A stretch of 64,000 nucleotides of DNA. Origin: Microvelia longipes (taxonomy: Eukaryota; Arthropoda; Insecta; Hemiptera; Veliidae). How positions within the stretch are numbered: position 1 is the stretch's first letter; every line of letters starts with the position of its first letter. Shown here piece after piece: positions 1 through 12,570 of the stretch. A program made the translations under genes and the position numbers. The stretch lies in the NCBI GenBank assembly GCA_018340805.1, contig JACMZG010001911.1:33619033-33683032 (forward strand), given 5' to 3'. A model generated the notes under the pieces. It was not told where the DNA came from. It ran no database searches and saw only the letters and a program-made list of their open reading frames with translations.

Positions 1-1345
1 ATTTATTAGAAACAGCCTTCAAAATTTTAAAACATTTTTCTTCATTTGCTCCATTGAACTTGTTTGTAAGTAAAACCACGCAAAGAATAACAAAAACAAG
101 TCGTAATATTACATTTTCTACGCACGACGAAATTATTTGTTTCACCAACATCTCCATTATAACAAATTTTTAACAAGATATTATTAAGACAAGAGAAAAA
201 ATAAATTATTAATGCCCTGGCATAAAATAAAATATGCCACAGCAATAATAAATCAGCTACTTCAGATTTCCCCATGGCTAAAATCTTAAAAAAAAATAAA
301 AAAGCCAAATATAAAACCTAAGTACTTTCTCTCCTTCTTACCAACTTGATTTATTATTTACGAAAAAACAGAGTTGCTTGAAAAAAACGTCACAAGTGAA
401 AAATTACTCTTAGAAAAGAAAAAATGACATTGTTGATATATAAATTCTATAATTCGTTCTTTCTGAACGTTGATCTATATATATAATATTAGACACAAAA
501 TTTGGGAAAATTCTGACAGATTTGTATTCAGACTACAATGAGATAAAACTTACTGACACCTGTCACTTAAGTAGATAAAAATAAAGTAAAGTAAAAACTG
601 AGGTGTCGAGAAAACTAACAACAGAGATAAAAGAATAAAGTTATTAACTTTTTAAAAAAGTTACTTCACTAAAAAAAACAAAATGTGGTGATTTTTAAAT
701 CATTGCTATATAAGTTTCAAAAATAGAAGGCAATTAAGACAATAATTATAATATTAGATAAATAAAATAAGATGAGATATATCTTATCTTATATAACAAT
801 CCAGTCCAAATAAAATATATATTAAATTTGAACTGGATTGTTTATTTTTACACCAAATAAAATCAAAACTTTTAATTTATATCTATCACAAATGTGTAAT
901 GATATTTTATTACCTTGTGATGAGTCCCACAATTAAGAAAACCTTGAAACTGTAGACTATTATCACTCATCCTTACTTAAAAAAGTTTTCAACTTTACTT
1001 TAATTTAAGAATATAACTTATTTAAAAAAAAAAAATTATATTTTACTCTTATATTTTTTTTGTTTTAAAATGAATCATTATAACGACCTTTTATAATTAG
1101 CTCTAATTATTATAATAACAAAGGAAGAACAAACAACAACAAATAAGCATATATTTTCAATAAAAATATAGAAAAACAAATTGAAAAGGAAAAAGTGAGG
1201 AGGTCAGGTCTCTAATATACTAACCTATAGATCAATAAGTAATCGTAAATTCATAACCAGTAACCCATGATGTAATTGCAGGTTAACTTCATAATGTGTA
1301 AAATATCAAACAATAAAACCAATAATACTAATTAGTGAAACTTAC
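1..1345 (-). other. Start of the Elk intron downstream of the linker exon
   Basis: Sequence downstream of the linker exon's donor. It is AT-rich and contains no recognisable exon; an 88-codon open frame on the minus strand near its end is hydrophobic low-complexity sequence without Elk similarity. One short hairpin (795-843) is present. Confidence 0.7.
795..843. repeat. Short imperfect hairpin
   Basis: AACAATCCAGTCCAAAT is followed after a 14-base AT loop by its near-exact reverse complement, with one mismatch. It may be a relic of a small inverted-repeat element; no function can be assigned. Confidence 0.6.
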
Positions 1346-1482
1346 ATTATTTAATTTAATTTTAGTATGCTTCCCTGTCTTGTTTGAAATTACGCGAATA
1401 AGGTTGATATATAAAACAGCTCTAGATCTTCTCCTGCCGTAGTTCGCATGGGGTCCTTCTGGATCTAGATTACCATTTGCAT
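1346..1482 (-). CDS. Elk: Elk-type KCNH potassium channel, linker exon before the first transmembrane segment
   Basis: Internal exon of 137 bases. The acceptor is TTTTTATTGCAG (AG at 1483-1484) and the donor is AATAAT|GTAAGT (1344-1345), leaving phase 0. The G left by the previous exon plus AT gives Asp, so the protein reads DIYE-D-ANGNLDPEGP. The frame then gives HANYGRRRSRAVLY, the strongly conserved Elk linker motif, and ends TKIKLNN. The stretch after AVLY reads INLIRVISNKTGK, whereas Elk relatives I know have a QLSGH-like sequence there, so this segment is diverged or lineage-specific. The next exon, expected to start near the S1 helix, is beyond the window's left edge. Confidence 0.92.
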
Positions 1483-3189
1483 CTGCAATAAAAAGTGAAA
1501 TGTATAAATAAATAAAGTTTATGTCGTAAAATAAGTTAATGTCATGTTATGTAAGGAAATAAGTTATGTCATAGAGTCATATATACCATATTTTATATAC
1601 GTGGAAATAGAAATTAAAATGTTTACTGACAAGACTACACAACTTAATAACTGTACACACCAGTGATCATACATAGGTGATTGGATAGTTTATTGAGAAT
1701 ATAGTTATTTATTTTTACGCTTGAACTTTTAGGGTCATTTTAGTGTTTCTACTCACCCAAACGAGTAGAATAACCCCTAGAGTTTCACAGTTTGTTAGTA
1801 TATTTTTACAAAGTTTCTCTAGTTTAGTTTGTATGACTACAAGTTTTACAAAGTTCCTCTAGCCTCCCTAGATACTCGTTATACTCCACTAACTACTATG
1901 TCCAGTCCGGTCTCTTCCACCCTGATGGGAAGAGAAACCGGTAGTAGCAACCCCGAAGTTAGTGTGCGTAAACCCATTTTCGCAGCCCTGACTTAAAGGC
2001 CAAAGTTCCGGAGATCACAAGTAGGCCTTTTCCGGCTACTTCATATCCGCAGATATGAACGAGATTTGAAAAAAGAAAATACCCATGTCATAGACATAAT
2101 TCAGAGGTTGTTATCAGACTACTTAATACAAACAATCACCCTCAAAGTCACTCACCGTCTTTTATTTTATTAGGCAGATAAAAGTGAAGAGCTGAGTTTA
2201 TACACTAAGTAAAAAATAAAGGTTGATTAACAGTCTTTCTTTTGTCTTTTGTAAAAGGCTAAAAAATATCTACATAGCTTAAAAAGTTAAGTATACGAAA
2301 ACAAGGAAAACAGAATTGAAAGAGAGAAGTAAACTTTTAGATGATGCTTATTTAAGCTCTAAGCTCAACAGTTTGCTTTCAAGAAGGAAATGGTTTCACA
2401 TGGAATGAAATAATAACAAGAGACACTTTGATGGATTCATTTTGACTTTGAAATCCTTCCGTTTATTTTGTAGAAGTATAAAACCCAGTTATTGCGTTGC
2501 TTCCTCGAATATACTTAGAACGGTTTTGTTACATATTCATTGCACTAATTTTTACACTTACCCTTCTAAAGCACAATATATTTTGAACTAAAATTATTTA
2601 AAATAAATTGTACATTAGATTTTATAATTGAAAATAATGTATATTATGAGTGGAGCATTGATCATAGTTTTTGTGGAGCATTGAGATAGTTCTAAATCTG
2701 TAAAAGGGCACTAAAAGAAACTAACTGTTTAACTTAACTGTTTGAATTTATTATTGAAATAAAATATCTGACGAACAATTTCTTTTGATAAACGGGTGAA
2801 TGATATTCCCAACAGATCTATGAATCCATAGAAGTTTTTCTATACAATACATAAGATCTAGTAGAGAATGAATACTTGAAAGATACTTAATTAAATTGCA
2901 ATGATATGAATAACATGATGTAAAAGTAGAGTACAAATACACATTTGCTCTCATGAAAAAGAATTCTAGACTTTTCTCTCAAACAAATTGTAAGATATAC
3001 GCTCATTTTAGCAGCATAAAAACACTAAATAATTAATCTAGAGACCCTTATTTTTCAGCATTACACTGCTTTTATAGAAAAAGAAATATGTGGTTTTTTT
3101 CTAAAACGTTTTCACATGGTAATAGCAGAGCTTAGGACCTTTTAGATAAGAGGGTTTTTCATTCTTCACTTTGAGTTAGGAGAAAAAAA

Positions 3190-3250
3190 ATAATTCAGGC
3201 GCGGAGGACTGCAAGCCAGGCGGATTTTCCATAAAATTCGTGCTTTATAA
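3190..3250. repeat. Family H end fragment
   Basis: AATTCAGGCGCGGAGGACTGC then AAGCCAGGCGGATTTTCC resembles the family's left terminus; the rest is lost. Confidence 0.4.
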
Positions 3251-3469
3251 AAAATTGAATTTCACAGAAAAATGAAGTTTAAAAATTAAATTGAGCTAGT
3301 TTTTAGCGAACTTACTTTAAAATATCAAGAAGAGTGACTAGTAGCAATGCTACTCTGCTTATATGTATCCTCTGCGTCAGAATTAGATGGAAGTTTTTAT
3401 AATCTTGTTATTCGTTATATGTATCATTATATTTACAATTACAAAAGAGTGGATATCAGAATAATATAT

Positions 3470-3690
3470 TATTCGAATCTGGGAACCTTGACTTTAAGTA
3501 CTTCGAGTGCTCGAAACGACTCCGAAAAGGTTTCATTAACTACGAGGCATAAAAACATTTTAAACAACAATTTTCTTCAAATTTGTCCAATTGTAACCGA
3601 ACATATTATACAACGTGGTTTTCATTATTTGTATCACTTAGACTTGTAATTTTAACTCCAGACCGGTTTAATTCGATCCAGCGCGCAATA
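3470..3690. repeat. Interspersed repeat, family I copy 1
   Basis: Shares with 16998-17217 the order GTGCTYGAAACGACTCC, then an AAAACATT block, ending in a GACCGGTT motif. The copies are strongly diverged. The other copy starts with a B-box-like GGTTCGAAT on the minus strand, so a tRNA-related origin is possible. Confidence 0.4.
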
Positions 3691-4555
3691 AAACCTCTAG
3701 ACCATGGCGAATAATTGTGTATTTTTGTTTCATTAATTGCAAAGAATTGCTGAATACCAGTTTAATGACATCTCTGTAACCTAAATTTAAATTGGGTTTG
3801 TATCCTCCCCGGGGTTATTTTTTTTATCAGCCATGTTTCTATCAAACGGATTCATGTTTGATTAAAAGCTATAAATTCGTATGAAAGATAGTTTGTTTTC
3901 GAAAATCCGTTCATACATAAATTCTTGCAAAACATTATTTCTTAAGATCCGGGACTTCCGGTGTTCGGGCTGGCTATGTGTACCACTATTTTAGTAATTA
4001 TTTCCAAAATAAATTCGCTAAAAGTTAAAAAAGTCTGTTGCACTAACTATTATACTGCCCTAGCCAATCTCTCAAAACTTCTATATTATATAAACTATTT
4101 AATATGTCTCTTAATAACATGAAATAAATTAATTCAAAATACTGATTAACTCAAAATAAAATACAAACATTTTATGTAACAAGTTTAATACAAAAACTAA
4201 ATCGAATTCCAGTATTTTTAAAACGTGAATTGCCAATATGTAATACATTGGACAATGATACAGAGATAATAGAAAAACGTTTGGAATAATTAGAAATTCT
4301 TTTCCCTCAAAACATTGCTGTACTACATACTGATGCTCAAATGTTTATATATTTTCTTTGTCTTTTCTTTGGTCTCCTCTCAACTCTTAGAAATTTTATT
4401 ACATATAATGTTTTAAATTAATACATACAAAAACAATGATAGAGTTTACAATGGAGCCTCCATGTTTTTGTTTATACTATACATACTTACAGACATATAA
4501 GACTACACATAATCATTTATTGATACAATGTAAACATTCATACTACACATGGTTT

Positions 4556-4559
<4 letters not shown>

Positions 4560-4587
<28 letters not shown>
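4560..4587. repeat. Poly(A) tract, 28 A
   Basis: An uninterrupted run of A on the plus strand. It could be the tail of a retroposed copy on the plus strand, but nothing recognisable precedes it. Confidence 0.9.
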
Positions 4588-6371
4588 GAATTTTTTCACT
4601 TTAGTTTTCTACTACATTTAACAATAGGATTTTGCCATAAAAACTCTTAAAATTTAAAAGGAATGATCTTATTGAGAAAATGTTTAGTTTTATTTTCAGT
4701 TTAAACAGTTAAAAATTACTTTTATAGTTTACTTGAGCTGTTATGTTAATAAAATAGGAAATTTTATTAAGAAAAAGTTTAATAAAAGACGTTTAATAAA
4801 AGACAGGCTGTTTTCATATATTAACACGTGCAACTTAACGTACTTAAGGTTTTTTTAAAAGAATTTTTGAGGAAAATCTACCTAATATGCATAATATTAC
4901 ATGTGTTCTTTATTAAATTTATGTAGAGACAAATAACTTAAAAATACTTATTAAGTTTTGAATCCTATGAAAAATAAGGTAGGACGTATTTCTACAATAA
5001 ATATGTATTCCTATAATGAATGTTTACCTTAACTGCCCAACTTATGCCCCATTCATTAGAAACTTTCTCCAAATCCAGCAATCAAAAATTGCCATGTGTT
5101 TGTTGATCATCCTAATTCTTTTATATAAAGCCTCTCCTCTAAAAACCTTCCAGATAATCCTATCAGACGTCTGAGGAGACAGTGTACTCACTCCTCGTAA
5201 AGGATTTGCTGTCTCATATAGCTGGCGGGAGAAACTAGTAGGCATCAGTATACCTTTTCTACTGACTCAATTGATGTCAGAGGCTGTAGAATCTTTACGA
5301 TCAATAACTATCTACTTCCCTTTTTATATTTTATTTAATGTTACAAATATTTCATTAATCTATCTATTGTTATTTATTAATATTTTATATTTTTATTAAT
5401 ATTTTCTGATTACATAAACTATTATGTATAAGATCAACTCCCGCCAGAGTCCAATTACTGGATTGTTTCTCTTACAATCCCCTTACCAAGCCATTAAAAC
5501 TGTATCAGCGCTAATACATGTTACAATTATTGTAGTTACTCAATAAAACCTATAAATGCAAAGAGCACACTCAGCTGACTATATACCCCTGGACTAGCAG
5601 AGGTGCACTCTTTCTTAAAACAAGCTATACTTCCATTCTATTCCATAAAAATAGCCAACATTTTTCATTTATTTCAGTCTATTAGCGAATTTCCTTTAGA
5701 AAAAGATCGCTGATGAGATAGGCGTCATAAATCAAACTAGGACAAAAATAACCTTGGGGGTTGACGAACCCTATTGAAAACCAGGTTGTCGTGACGTCAT
5801 TAACCAATTATATTAAGTTATTTAAAAAACTTTTATCAAGGTTTCAAAGTTATTATTTTTCGCCGTGTAAATGGTGCTTATTTCTAGGAGCGCTGAATCG
5901 AATGTAACCAGTTCGACCGGTTCTAAGTAACCAAAAATTAGAAAAAAACATAATAAACTACCGGAAACCAAAATTACGTTTGTTAAGATTATACTAAAAC
6001 ATAATTCTAGGGCGAATTTCCTTTGGAATGCAAGTTTCAGTGCTTAACAATCCATTTCTTACTTAAGGTTTCGGTTAATGCTTTATAACTTGAGCAGTTA
6101 ATCAATTATCAAGCACTACTCGTATTTCATTTTTTCAGTATTATTTAAGTGAAATGCCCTAAACCTTTAAATAAAAACACTGAGTATTAAAGTAGTCCAA
6201 ATAATGGAGGCATAGTTAACACTGCTAATTTTAGATGCATAGTTCGCAAAAAATACGAGAAAAATGAGTCGTGCTTGACCTTAAGCAAGAACTGGACTTA
6301 TCATATGTTTGAGAATGAGCACATTTTTTCAGTGGACTTATCATGTTTCACAGAGTTTTGCAAACATAATT

Positions 6372-6545
6372 TGTTGACACAATATAATTGTGCGAGAGAC
6401 ACCTAGAAAATATAACAAGCATAATGCAATTCTACTTACATCTGGTTCCAATTCGAAATGTTCATCATTCGACATTCGTCATCATTGATACATTTTCTGG
6501 GTGTCTCTCGCAACACAGAGTTGACACAATTACATTTGGTCAACT
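6372..6545. mobile_element. Hairpin MITE family A, rearranged copy
   Basis: Begins TTGACACAATATAATTGTGC and GAGAGACACCTAG like the intact copy at 11593-11795. The centre has the ATTCGACATT/GTCATCATTGA palindrome. The right terminus is scrambled, with TTGACACAAT occurring again in direct orientation. Confidence 0.6.
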
Positions 6546-6692
6546 CTTCATGTTTTGCTAAACTCGGTAGTATCAAATCATATGTTTTGCATATCAAGCA
6601 TGATGGCAATAAGAGAGCACTGCCTCTGGTAAATACTTCACATTATATTCTTCGGAATATTAATTGAAGATCAAAATGAGTTTAGGCTAATT

Positions 6693-6843
6693 TAACGAAT
6701 ATAATTGAGTGAGAGACACCCAGAAAATGTATTTCGAGCCACCAATGATGACGAATGTCAAATGATGGAACAGTTCCCAGATGTAGCATTGCATTTTGCT
6801 TGTTACATTTCCCTGGTGTCACTCGCACAATTATATGTTATTA
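6693..6843. mobile_element. Hairpin MITE family A, partial copy
   Basis: Shares GAGAGACACCCAG, GATGACGAATGTCAAAT, TGGAACAGTTCC and ATAGCATTGCATTTTGCTT-like blocks with the intact copy, in the same order, and ends near GTGTCACTCGCACAATTATA. Confidence 0.6.
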
Positions 6844-7904
6844 TATTATTATATTATGTCAAGAAATGGATTGTTAAGTACGGAAACACGCATTCAAAAG
6901 CAAATTTGCCCAATATGCGGACCACCAAGCCAGATTTTTTTATTCTCTAAAAACAGTGGAAAACGATATATTGGACTAGTGAATGACCTTCAGGATTACT
7001 TTCTTACATTTACATTAAACAAATAATACTTCTTTTTTGACAAATAAATTTCAAGGATGACGATTTTATACGTTTTGTTAAGAAAATTAGGAAATCCTCT
7101 AATTTTACAAGAAACCATTGAAGTACCTTCAACTGAAAACAACATTATACGACATCACGCAAAGCTCTTAGAACATATAGCCGAGTCACATGCTATCATA
7201 GGCACCATAAAGTCAAATCACTTAGTAAAATTAATTAGTAAATAAACTTTTAATATTTTATTCTGTTTATATTTAAGCCTTTCATTAGCTTAATCTATCA
7301 ACTTCGTTAGCTTGAATTGGAGCAAACTTCGTTAGCTTATTCTTAATCGTTTATTATTAATCAACGCTATTAATAATAGTAAAGTAAAATAAAATATTTA
7401 AACGACGCGAATATATCTCAGCAATGGTCAGTTTTTTTCGACATGAAAAAAATTCGACAAAAAAAATTCGACATGAAATATGCAGTTTGTAATAACGATT
7501 TGATATAGTAGGTAACTAAAGATATATCGCAAATAAAAAAATGTTAGTAAAATAAGTACAACAAGTAAAAATGATAGTAAAATATAAAGTTCGTACGCTT
7601 GAATCGTTAATAATAATTTTAACTTTGTTGTAAAGAGAAACATCATTCATAAATAACGACATATTCGCTTTATAGAACTAAATTCTTTTTTTTTTTATCG
7701 TTACAATAATAATATTTGGTAGAGCAAAATGTTTTGACATCAACGATTTTAAAGAAGATCAAGAGTGGTCTGTAAGAATTGAGAACAAGTCGGCTAGTTC
7801 CTCATTTCAAAATACAGCACTACTATAGAGAAAAAAAATACCTCGGCGCTGTACACTATTTTGGGCAATCATACATAGCTCATTATATGTTAACCTTTAA
7901 CATT

Positions 7905-8045
7905 TTTATGCGCATTTCCTTTGAAATTCAAGGAAAACTGACAAACAAGTTTACTGTTACGACTTCTGAGCATAAATCGAAAACCTAAGTGAGAATTAGA
8001 TTGATAATAAAGAAAGGATGCATTCCAAAGGAAATTTGACCAGTT
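7905..8045. repeat. Family H fragments
   Basis: GCGCATTTCCTTTGAAAT at 7910 and its inverted counterpart GCATTCCAAAGGAAATTTG at 8020 face each other about 90 bases apart, a possible short inverted-end element. No coding potential was seen. Confidence 0.4.
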
Positions 8046-9142
8046 CGAGTAAGTACTTATTAGTACCAGATCATCATGTCAATGAATTGAAGAACAAAAC
8101 ATTTCCTCTAGTACTTCGATTTTTGTGTGTTAATGTATTATTGTATAATCGCCATGCGTTTCTAAAATTAAAATTATACATTGTGAGACTTGACATAGTG
8201 AGTTTTACTATCTATTTTGCCTCTTGGTCCCTCCTATAATAGTAATTTAAGCTAAATATATAACCACTAAAATATGTAATTGAACTTAGTTTTTACTTTC
8301 AAATTTGGTACAGTTTTAAAAATAATACAGCATTATTATTATCATTAGCATCATTATAGCTGCATCATTAAAGAAAACGAAAGAAATCAAATCTAATATA
8401 AAGTAAAAGTAAGTTTGAAATTTTCTTGTTAATTTTCAAAGTTAAAAACTTTTGTACGGAAACTTGATAACAAGGTAGGAAAGTTTCACTCTTTTTGTTT
8501 ACTTTTTATTAAAAGTATTTTTATTATTTTGTTCTTTACTATAATTTGCATTAAATTATTATTTCTTTTGTTGGAATCATGGGTATAAAGAGTCTAGATA
8601 AAAAGTTAACAATGAAGTTATTCCTGCAAATAGACTAAAATATAGACTGAATTAGGTACAAATTATTTAATGAACTGTATTATTTTATAAATGTTTTTTA
8701 AACTGAGATTATGGAAGCAGGGGCCAAAAGATTATTATTTAGTATTTTATAGGTCTAGAAAAAAAAAAATCAAAGTTACTTATTGATTAATAAATCTAAT
8801 GCAAACACTTAAGCTAAAATTGAGGGATTATTTATTGATAGTAAGAAATCGCATTAATTTACCAACCTAGATTCAGATTGGTAATTGACAATAGTTAGAC
8901 CTTACAAAGCATTTCCCGGAAAAAATAAATAATTAAAACGGGTTTATTCTTAAATTTATTATGTTTAAAGTAATAATTTTTAACGTTACATAAAATGCTT
9001 AACGTTTATTCACAAACTGATCTCTAATATCAAACAGTTTATCCGGAGATAACTTTAAGCAGCCTGAAAAACCCAACATTTTAACATAAAATTCGCTAAA
9101 AGATAAGAAAACCTTCTGATTAGTCACCTTCGTCCTGGTGGG

Positions 9143-9477
9143 CATAGAGATATTATTACAAGAGAGGCCCTATTGGATGAATTTTTAATTATCAAAAAAG
9201 TAACCTGACCACCTTCGCTAAAAATATAATCAAATAAGCAGTAAAAAATTACAGTAACTCATATGAGTTAACGTTCTTCTATATAAAAGAACGTTAAAAA
9301 TACAAAACACAAACAATGTGCGGCAACCCAAAAACAAATGATTTGTTATAACCTTAACGCACTCTTGAAGGAGGTTTTAATGAGGTTACACAGAGCCCCT
9401 GAGAGCCCCAAAAACGATGTTTTAGGCCTCTCAATGGATTTAGATAGGCTATGCCCCCTCTAGTATATATCTCTATG
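9143..9477. mobile_element. hAT-like MITE family C, copy 1
   Basis: 335 bp with inverted ends CATAGAGATAT and ATATCTCTATG, the inner ends continuing as ACTAGAGGG-like sequence. It is flanked on both sides by the identical 8-base target duplication CTGGTGGG. An 8-bp duplication with CA...TG ends is typical of the hAT superfamily. There is no transposase frame; it is a non-autonomous copy. Confidence 0.88.
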
Positions 9478-9780
9478 CTGGTGGGCAGTAATAATTTGCT
9501 CGACAGTTCAATAAAAAACTTATCAGTCAAATTGAGTCGTCTGTCTGTCAAATATCATAGTACGAAAATTGTCAATAGCAATAAAAATTATATCTACAAA
9601 TATAAAAATGCGGAAAGAAAATTGTCAGTAAATGGGCTCAATGGAGTGTTAATAAATAGGGTCCTGAAGGAGTTGGAGCAAAAACTTGAACGTTTATTAA
9701 TAACTTCTTTATTAAAAATGAACGGAATTTCGTTCGACGTTAAATTTAAATATGTTTTTGTTAAATTGTTTGGAAAATAA
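9451..9780 (+). other. Unrecognised 109-codon open frame abutting a MITE
   Basis: The frame starts inside the right end of the hAT-like MITE (PLVYISM is encoded by the terminal repeat) and continues as Lys- and Leu-rich sequence (for example KELEQKLERLL). I recognise no domain. An opposing 72-codon frame overlaps it. A frame of this length is near what chance gives in 64 kb of AT-rich DNA, so it is not called a gene. Confidence 0.15.
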
Positions 9781-10401
9781 TTATGCATTAAATAAATTAA
9801 TTGGTAATTCAATATATTAAATATAGGACTCTACAAAACTGTAACCTAAGTAATATTATTTTCATGAATTAAAGATTAATTTAAGTAATAATATTTTCAA
9901 AATGGTGATCAATGTAATGATTTAAGTTCGTGGATTTATAAAGGACCAATAGATGTAAATTTGTGTCAAATTCCATTTTGATCGATCGAATTTTCGATTT
10001 TTAACGATTTTTTTATATTTTTTGATGACTCGGTAAGCTAGGTTATAGAAGTCTGAAAAAATCTTCTGGGTAACAAAAATTAAACGTTAAAAATTTTATT
10101 GACAAAGTAAAAATAATTTTTAAAATTTAATAAAATTAAATTTAAATTTATTTTAAATAAATAAAATAATTAAAATGATACAATTAAATTGAATCAAGAT
10201 TAAGTTTAATTCCTCAAAACTTAATTATTGACCACAGCTTGGGCTGATTTAGTTCCTGAATATTGTAAAAAATGTGTATTTGTAAAATGCTTATTGCACT
10301 TCGGACTAATAAAGGGTTATTCAATTCTATTCTGTGGTAATAGTATGTGAGGAAAAGTAAACCATATTATTTATTAACCATATGTTGTAAATATTCATCT
10401 A

Positions 10402-10708
10402 CATAGAGATATATTACTAGAGGGGCCCTATTGATTGAATTTTGCAACATCAGAAATAAAGTCTTCCACTATTAATATAATCAAATAAACAGAACAAAAT
10501 TACAGTGACTTGTATTGTAGAGCGTTTAAAATATAAATCTAGACACAAACAATGTTCACGAAGCCGAACACAAATGATTTATTATAACCTCATTCTCAGG
10601 AGGAGGTTTCAATGAGGTTACTCAGAGCTCCTGAGAGTCCCAAAATGATAATTCAGGCCTTTTAATCTACTGAGATAGGCTTTGTCCTCTGTAGTATATA
10701 TCTCTATG
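10402..10708. mobile_element. hAT-like MITE family C, copy 2
   Basis: 307 bp, same ends and internal order as copy 1 (GGCCCTATTG near the left, GAGGTTAC and TCCTGAGAG near the right). Flanks TTCATCTA and TTTATCTA form an 8-base duplication with one mismatch, indicating an older insertion. Confidence 0.85.
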
Positions 10709-11592
10709 TTTATCTATATGTAGATCAGCAAATGAAGTTATATTATTGGTTATTTGATATAAAATAGCAACGTTTATGATTGAAAAAAAACTTCATAAAC
10801 ATTCTTTGCTAATTACAGTTATGGTTGAGACTTCATTTTACTGAAAAACCTTTAAATGTGTTAATTTTCTTCTCATTTTACCGCAGGTTTAGGAGATCCT
10901 ATTATTTTTATCTTTATTTTTGAGATATGTTTAGGTGCTAAAACGTCGACATTTCATAAAAAAAACAGGTGTTACATTTTTTTGCTAACGATATACTTTT
11001 ATTTTCTTTTAAAAGGCAGGAAAGCAAAGAAATAACTAATAATAGATAACATAGAATAAGCAACATAATAAAAATATGAGATGGAAATTCGTATTATCTA
11101 ATGATTATACGAACTGTTGTCTAAGTTTTAATAAAAAAAATTATTTACAATCAACGGTTTAAAACAAAGCTAATGCGAATCTGTACTCTGATAAATTGTT
11201 AGGTGTGTATAATGTTACAAAGAGACATTACAGCAAAACTTTTCCAACAGTTAAAGTAATACTTTTCTTTGATAAGCACTTTCTGTACATTTACTACTCT
11301 ATAAATTTATATTACAGAAAACTCATTTCAAGGCAAATCTAAAATAAGACGTTTAATTATGAAACTAAAGGGAAATGACTCAAATCCTACTAATGTATTA
11401 CTATAGAAAATGAGAAGTTGTATTGTAATCTCCGGCTAAGCACGTATTAGTATTCTGAAGCTAACAACATAGTTTGTTGTAAAATAGAGATAGTCTAGAA
11501 ATTCCAAGTTCTAAGATAATTTATCAAAGCTATTGTTTTATTTCCTTTATATCTAATTTATTAGAAGAGCTAGCTAACTTGAAATACTTATG

Positions 11593-11795
11593 GGTTGACA
11601 CAATATAATTGTACAAGAGTCACATAGGAGATGTAACAAGCAAAATGCAATGCTATATCTAGGAACTGTTCCATCATTCGACATTGAGCCATCAATGATG
11701 ACGAATGTCAAATATGGAACAGTTCCTAGATATAGCATTGCATTTTGCTTTTTACATCTCCTAGGTGTCTCTCGCACAACTATATTGTGTCAACC
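11593..11795. mobile_element. Intact hairpin MITE, family A
   Basis: 203 bp, almost a perfect palindrome. The left arm starts GGTTGACACAATATA and the right arm ends TATATTGTGTCAACC. The arms are about 95 bases each and meet around CGACATTGAGCCATCAATG. Only a few mismatches separate the arms. Two degraded relatives lie at 6.4-6.8 kb. I could not define a target-site duplication, so the superfamily is open. Confidence 0.85.
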
Positions 11796-12359
11796 ATTCA
11801 TGTTTTGATATAGTATACTTACGGGTATTCAGAAAAAAGGATGCAATGTAATATTGCATATATCGCCGGTTTTATTCAGGATATGTAGATATATAAATAG
11901 AATAATAAATATCATATGTCTCCGCAATATGTCTCCAATATCACTATGAAGCCATTTTCAAGCATTTTATAAGTTTGCAGCAACGTTTAAGAACAATTCA
12001 ATAATTATATTTTATCAAATTATAATAATTTCATGAGAACGAAACAAATTAATAAAAGTTACTGTTATGTGCCCTAAACTGATTCTTATCAAAATAGTCC
12101 TGATTGAGTATTAGAAGACAAGTTCGGACATACGATATCTAGCTTTGAAGTGGGATATCTTTGTTTTTACAAGAAGGGTGTCTACAAGAATCTAAGCAAT
12201 ACAAACTCCAAAAGCGCCAAAAAGATATTAAAAACTACTATAATAAATTTAAGGTAGACCCCCTACCTTAACTTTATTAGTTTTTAACCTGAGGTACCCC
12301 CGAGTATAGAGTACCAAGGAAATTTTTCTTACTATATCGTATTCGCTATTTGTAAAATA

Positions 12360-12570
12360 TAGTTAAAGTTAAGGTGCATCCAGGCACTCATCGGTGCCTG
12401 GATGGGTGACCGCTGGGAATAAAACTAATGTTTTTGCTATTTAAGCACGAGCGAAGCGAGTCCAAAAACATGTTTCAGCATAAATTTAGCGAACTGTATA
12501 TTCTAAGGACGAGCAAAGCGAGTCGAAAGTGGAGAGGAAAAGTTAGTACCCCGTATCCGATTTTTTTTGT
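12360..12570 (+). mobile_element. SINE with 5S rRNA-like head, copy a
   Basis: Contains GTGCCTGGATGGGTGACCGC followed by TGGGAA, which matches the conserved 3' half of eukaryotic 5S rRNA (the internal control region for TFIIIA and pol III). The shared body follows: CACGAGCGAAGCGAGTC, a second GACGAGCAAAGCGAGTC, GAGGAAAAGTT, then GTACCCCGTATCCGATTTTTT at the 3' end. Upstream of the 5S part, CATCCAGGCAC forms a perfect hairpin with the 5S-derived GTGCCTGGATG, a local rearrangement not expected in 5S rRNA. Confidence 0.7.

Larger units (their letters stand above)
6008..6945. mobile_element. Composite: inverted-end repeat (family H) interrupted by hairpin MITE copies
   Basis: The left end at 6008 begins GGGCGAATTTCCTTTGGAATGC. 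The right end near 6885-6935 carries the reverse complement of that end plus CCACATGCGGACCACC-like sequence. The same pair of ends delimits a 420-bp element at 16519-16940. Inside lie two diverged copies of the hairpin MITE that is intact at 11593-11795, so this is probably a nested insertion. Two overlapping open frames of 69-81 codons here are derived from the repeats. Confidence 0.5.

Noticed and set aside
5042..5245. 67-codon minus-strand frame beginning MPTSFSRQLYETANPLRG
   Set aside because: Protein-like at first sight, but no family is recognised, it is short and there is no splice or repeat context.
12372..12399. Perfect hairpin CATCCAGGCAC/GTGCCTGGATG as a terminator or riboswitch-like structure
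   Set aside because: It is formed by the 5S-like SINE head and an adjacent inverted piece; there is no gene context for a terminator.
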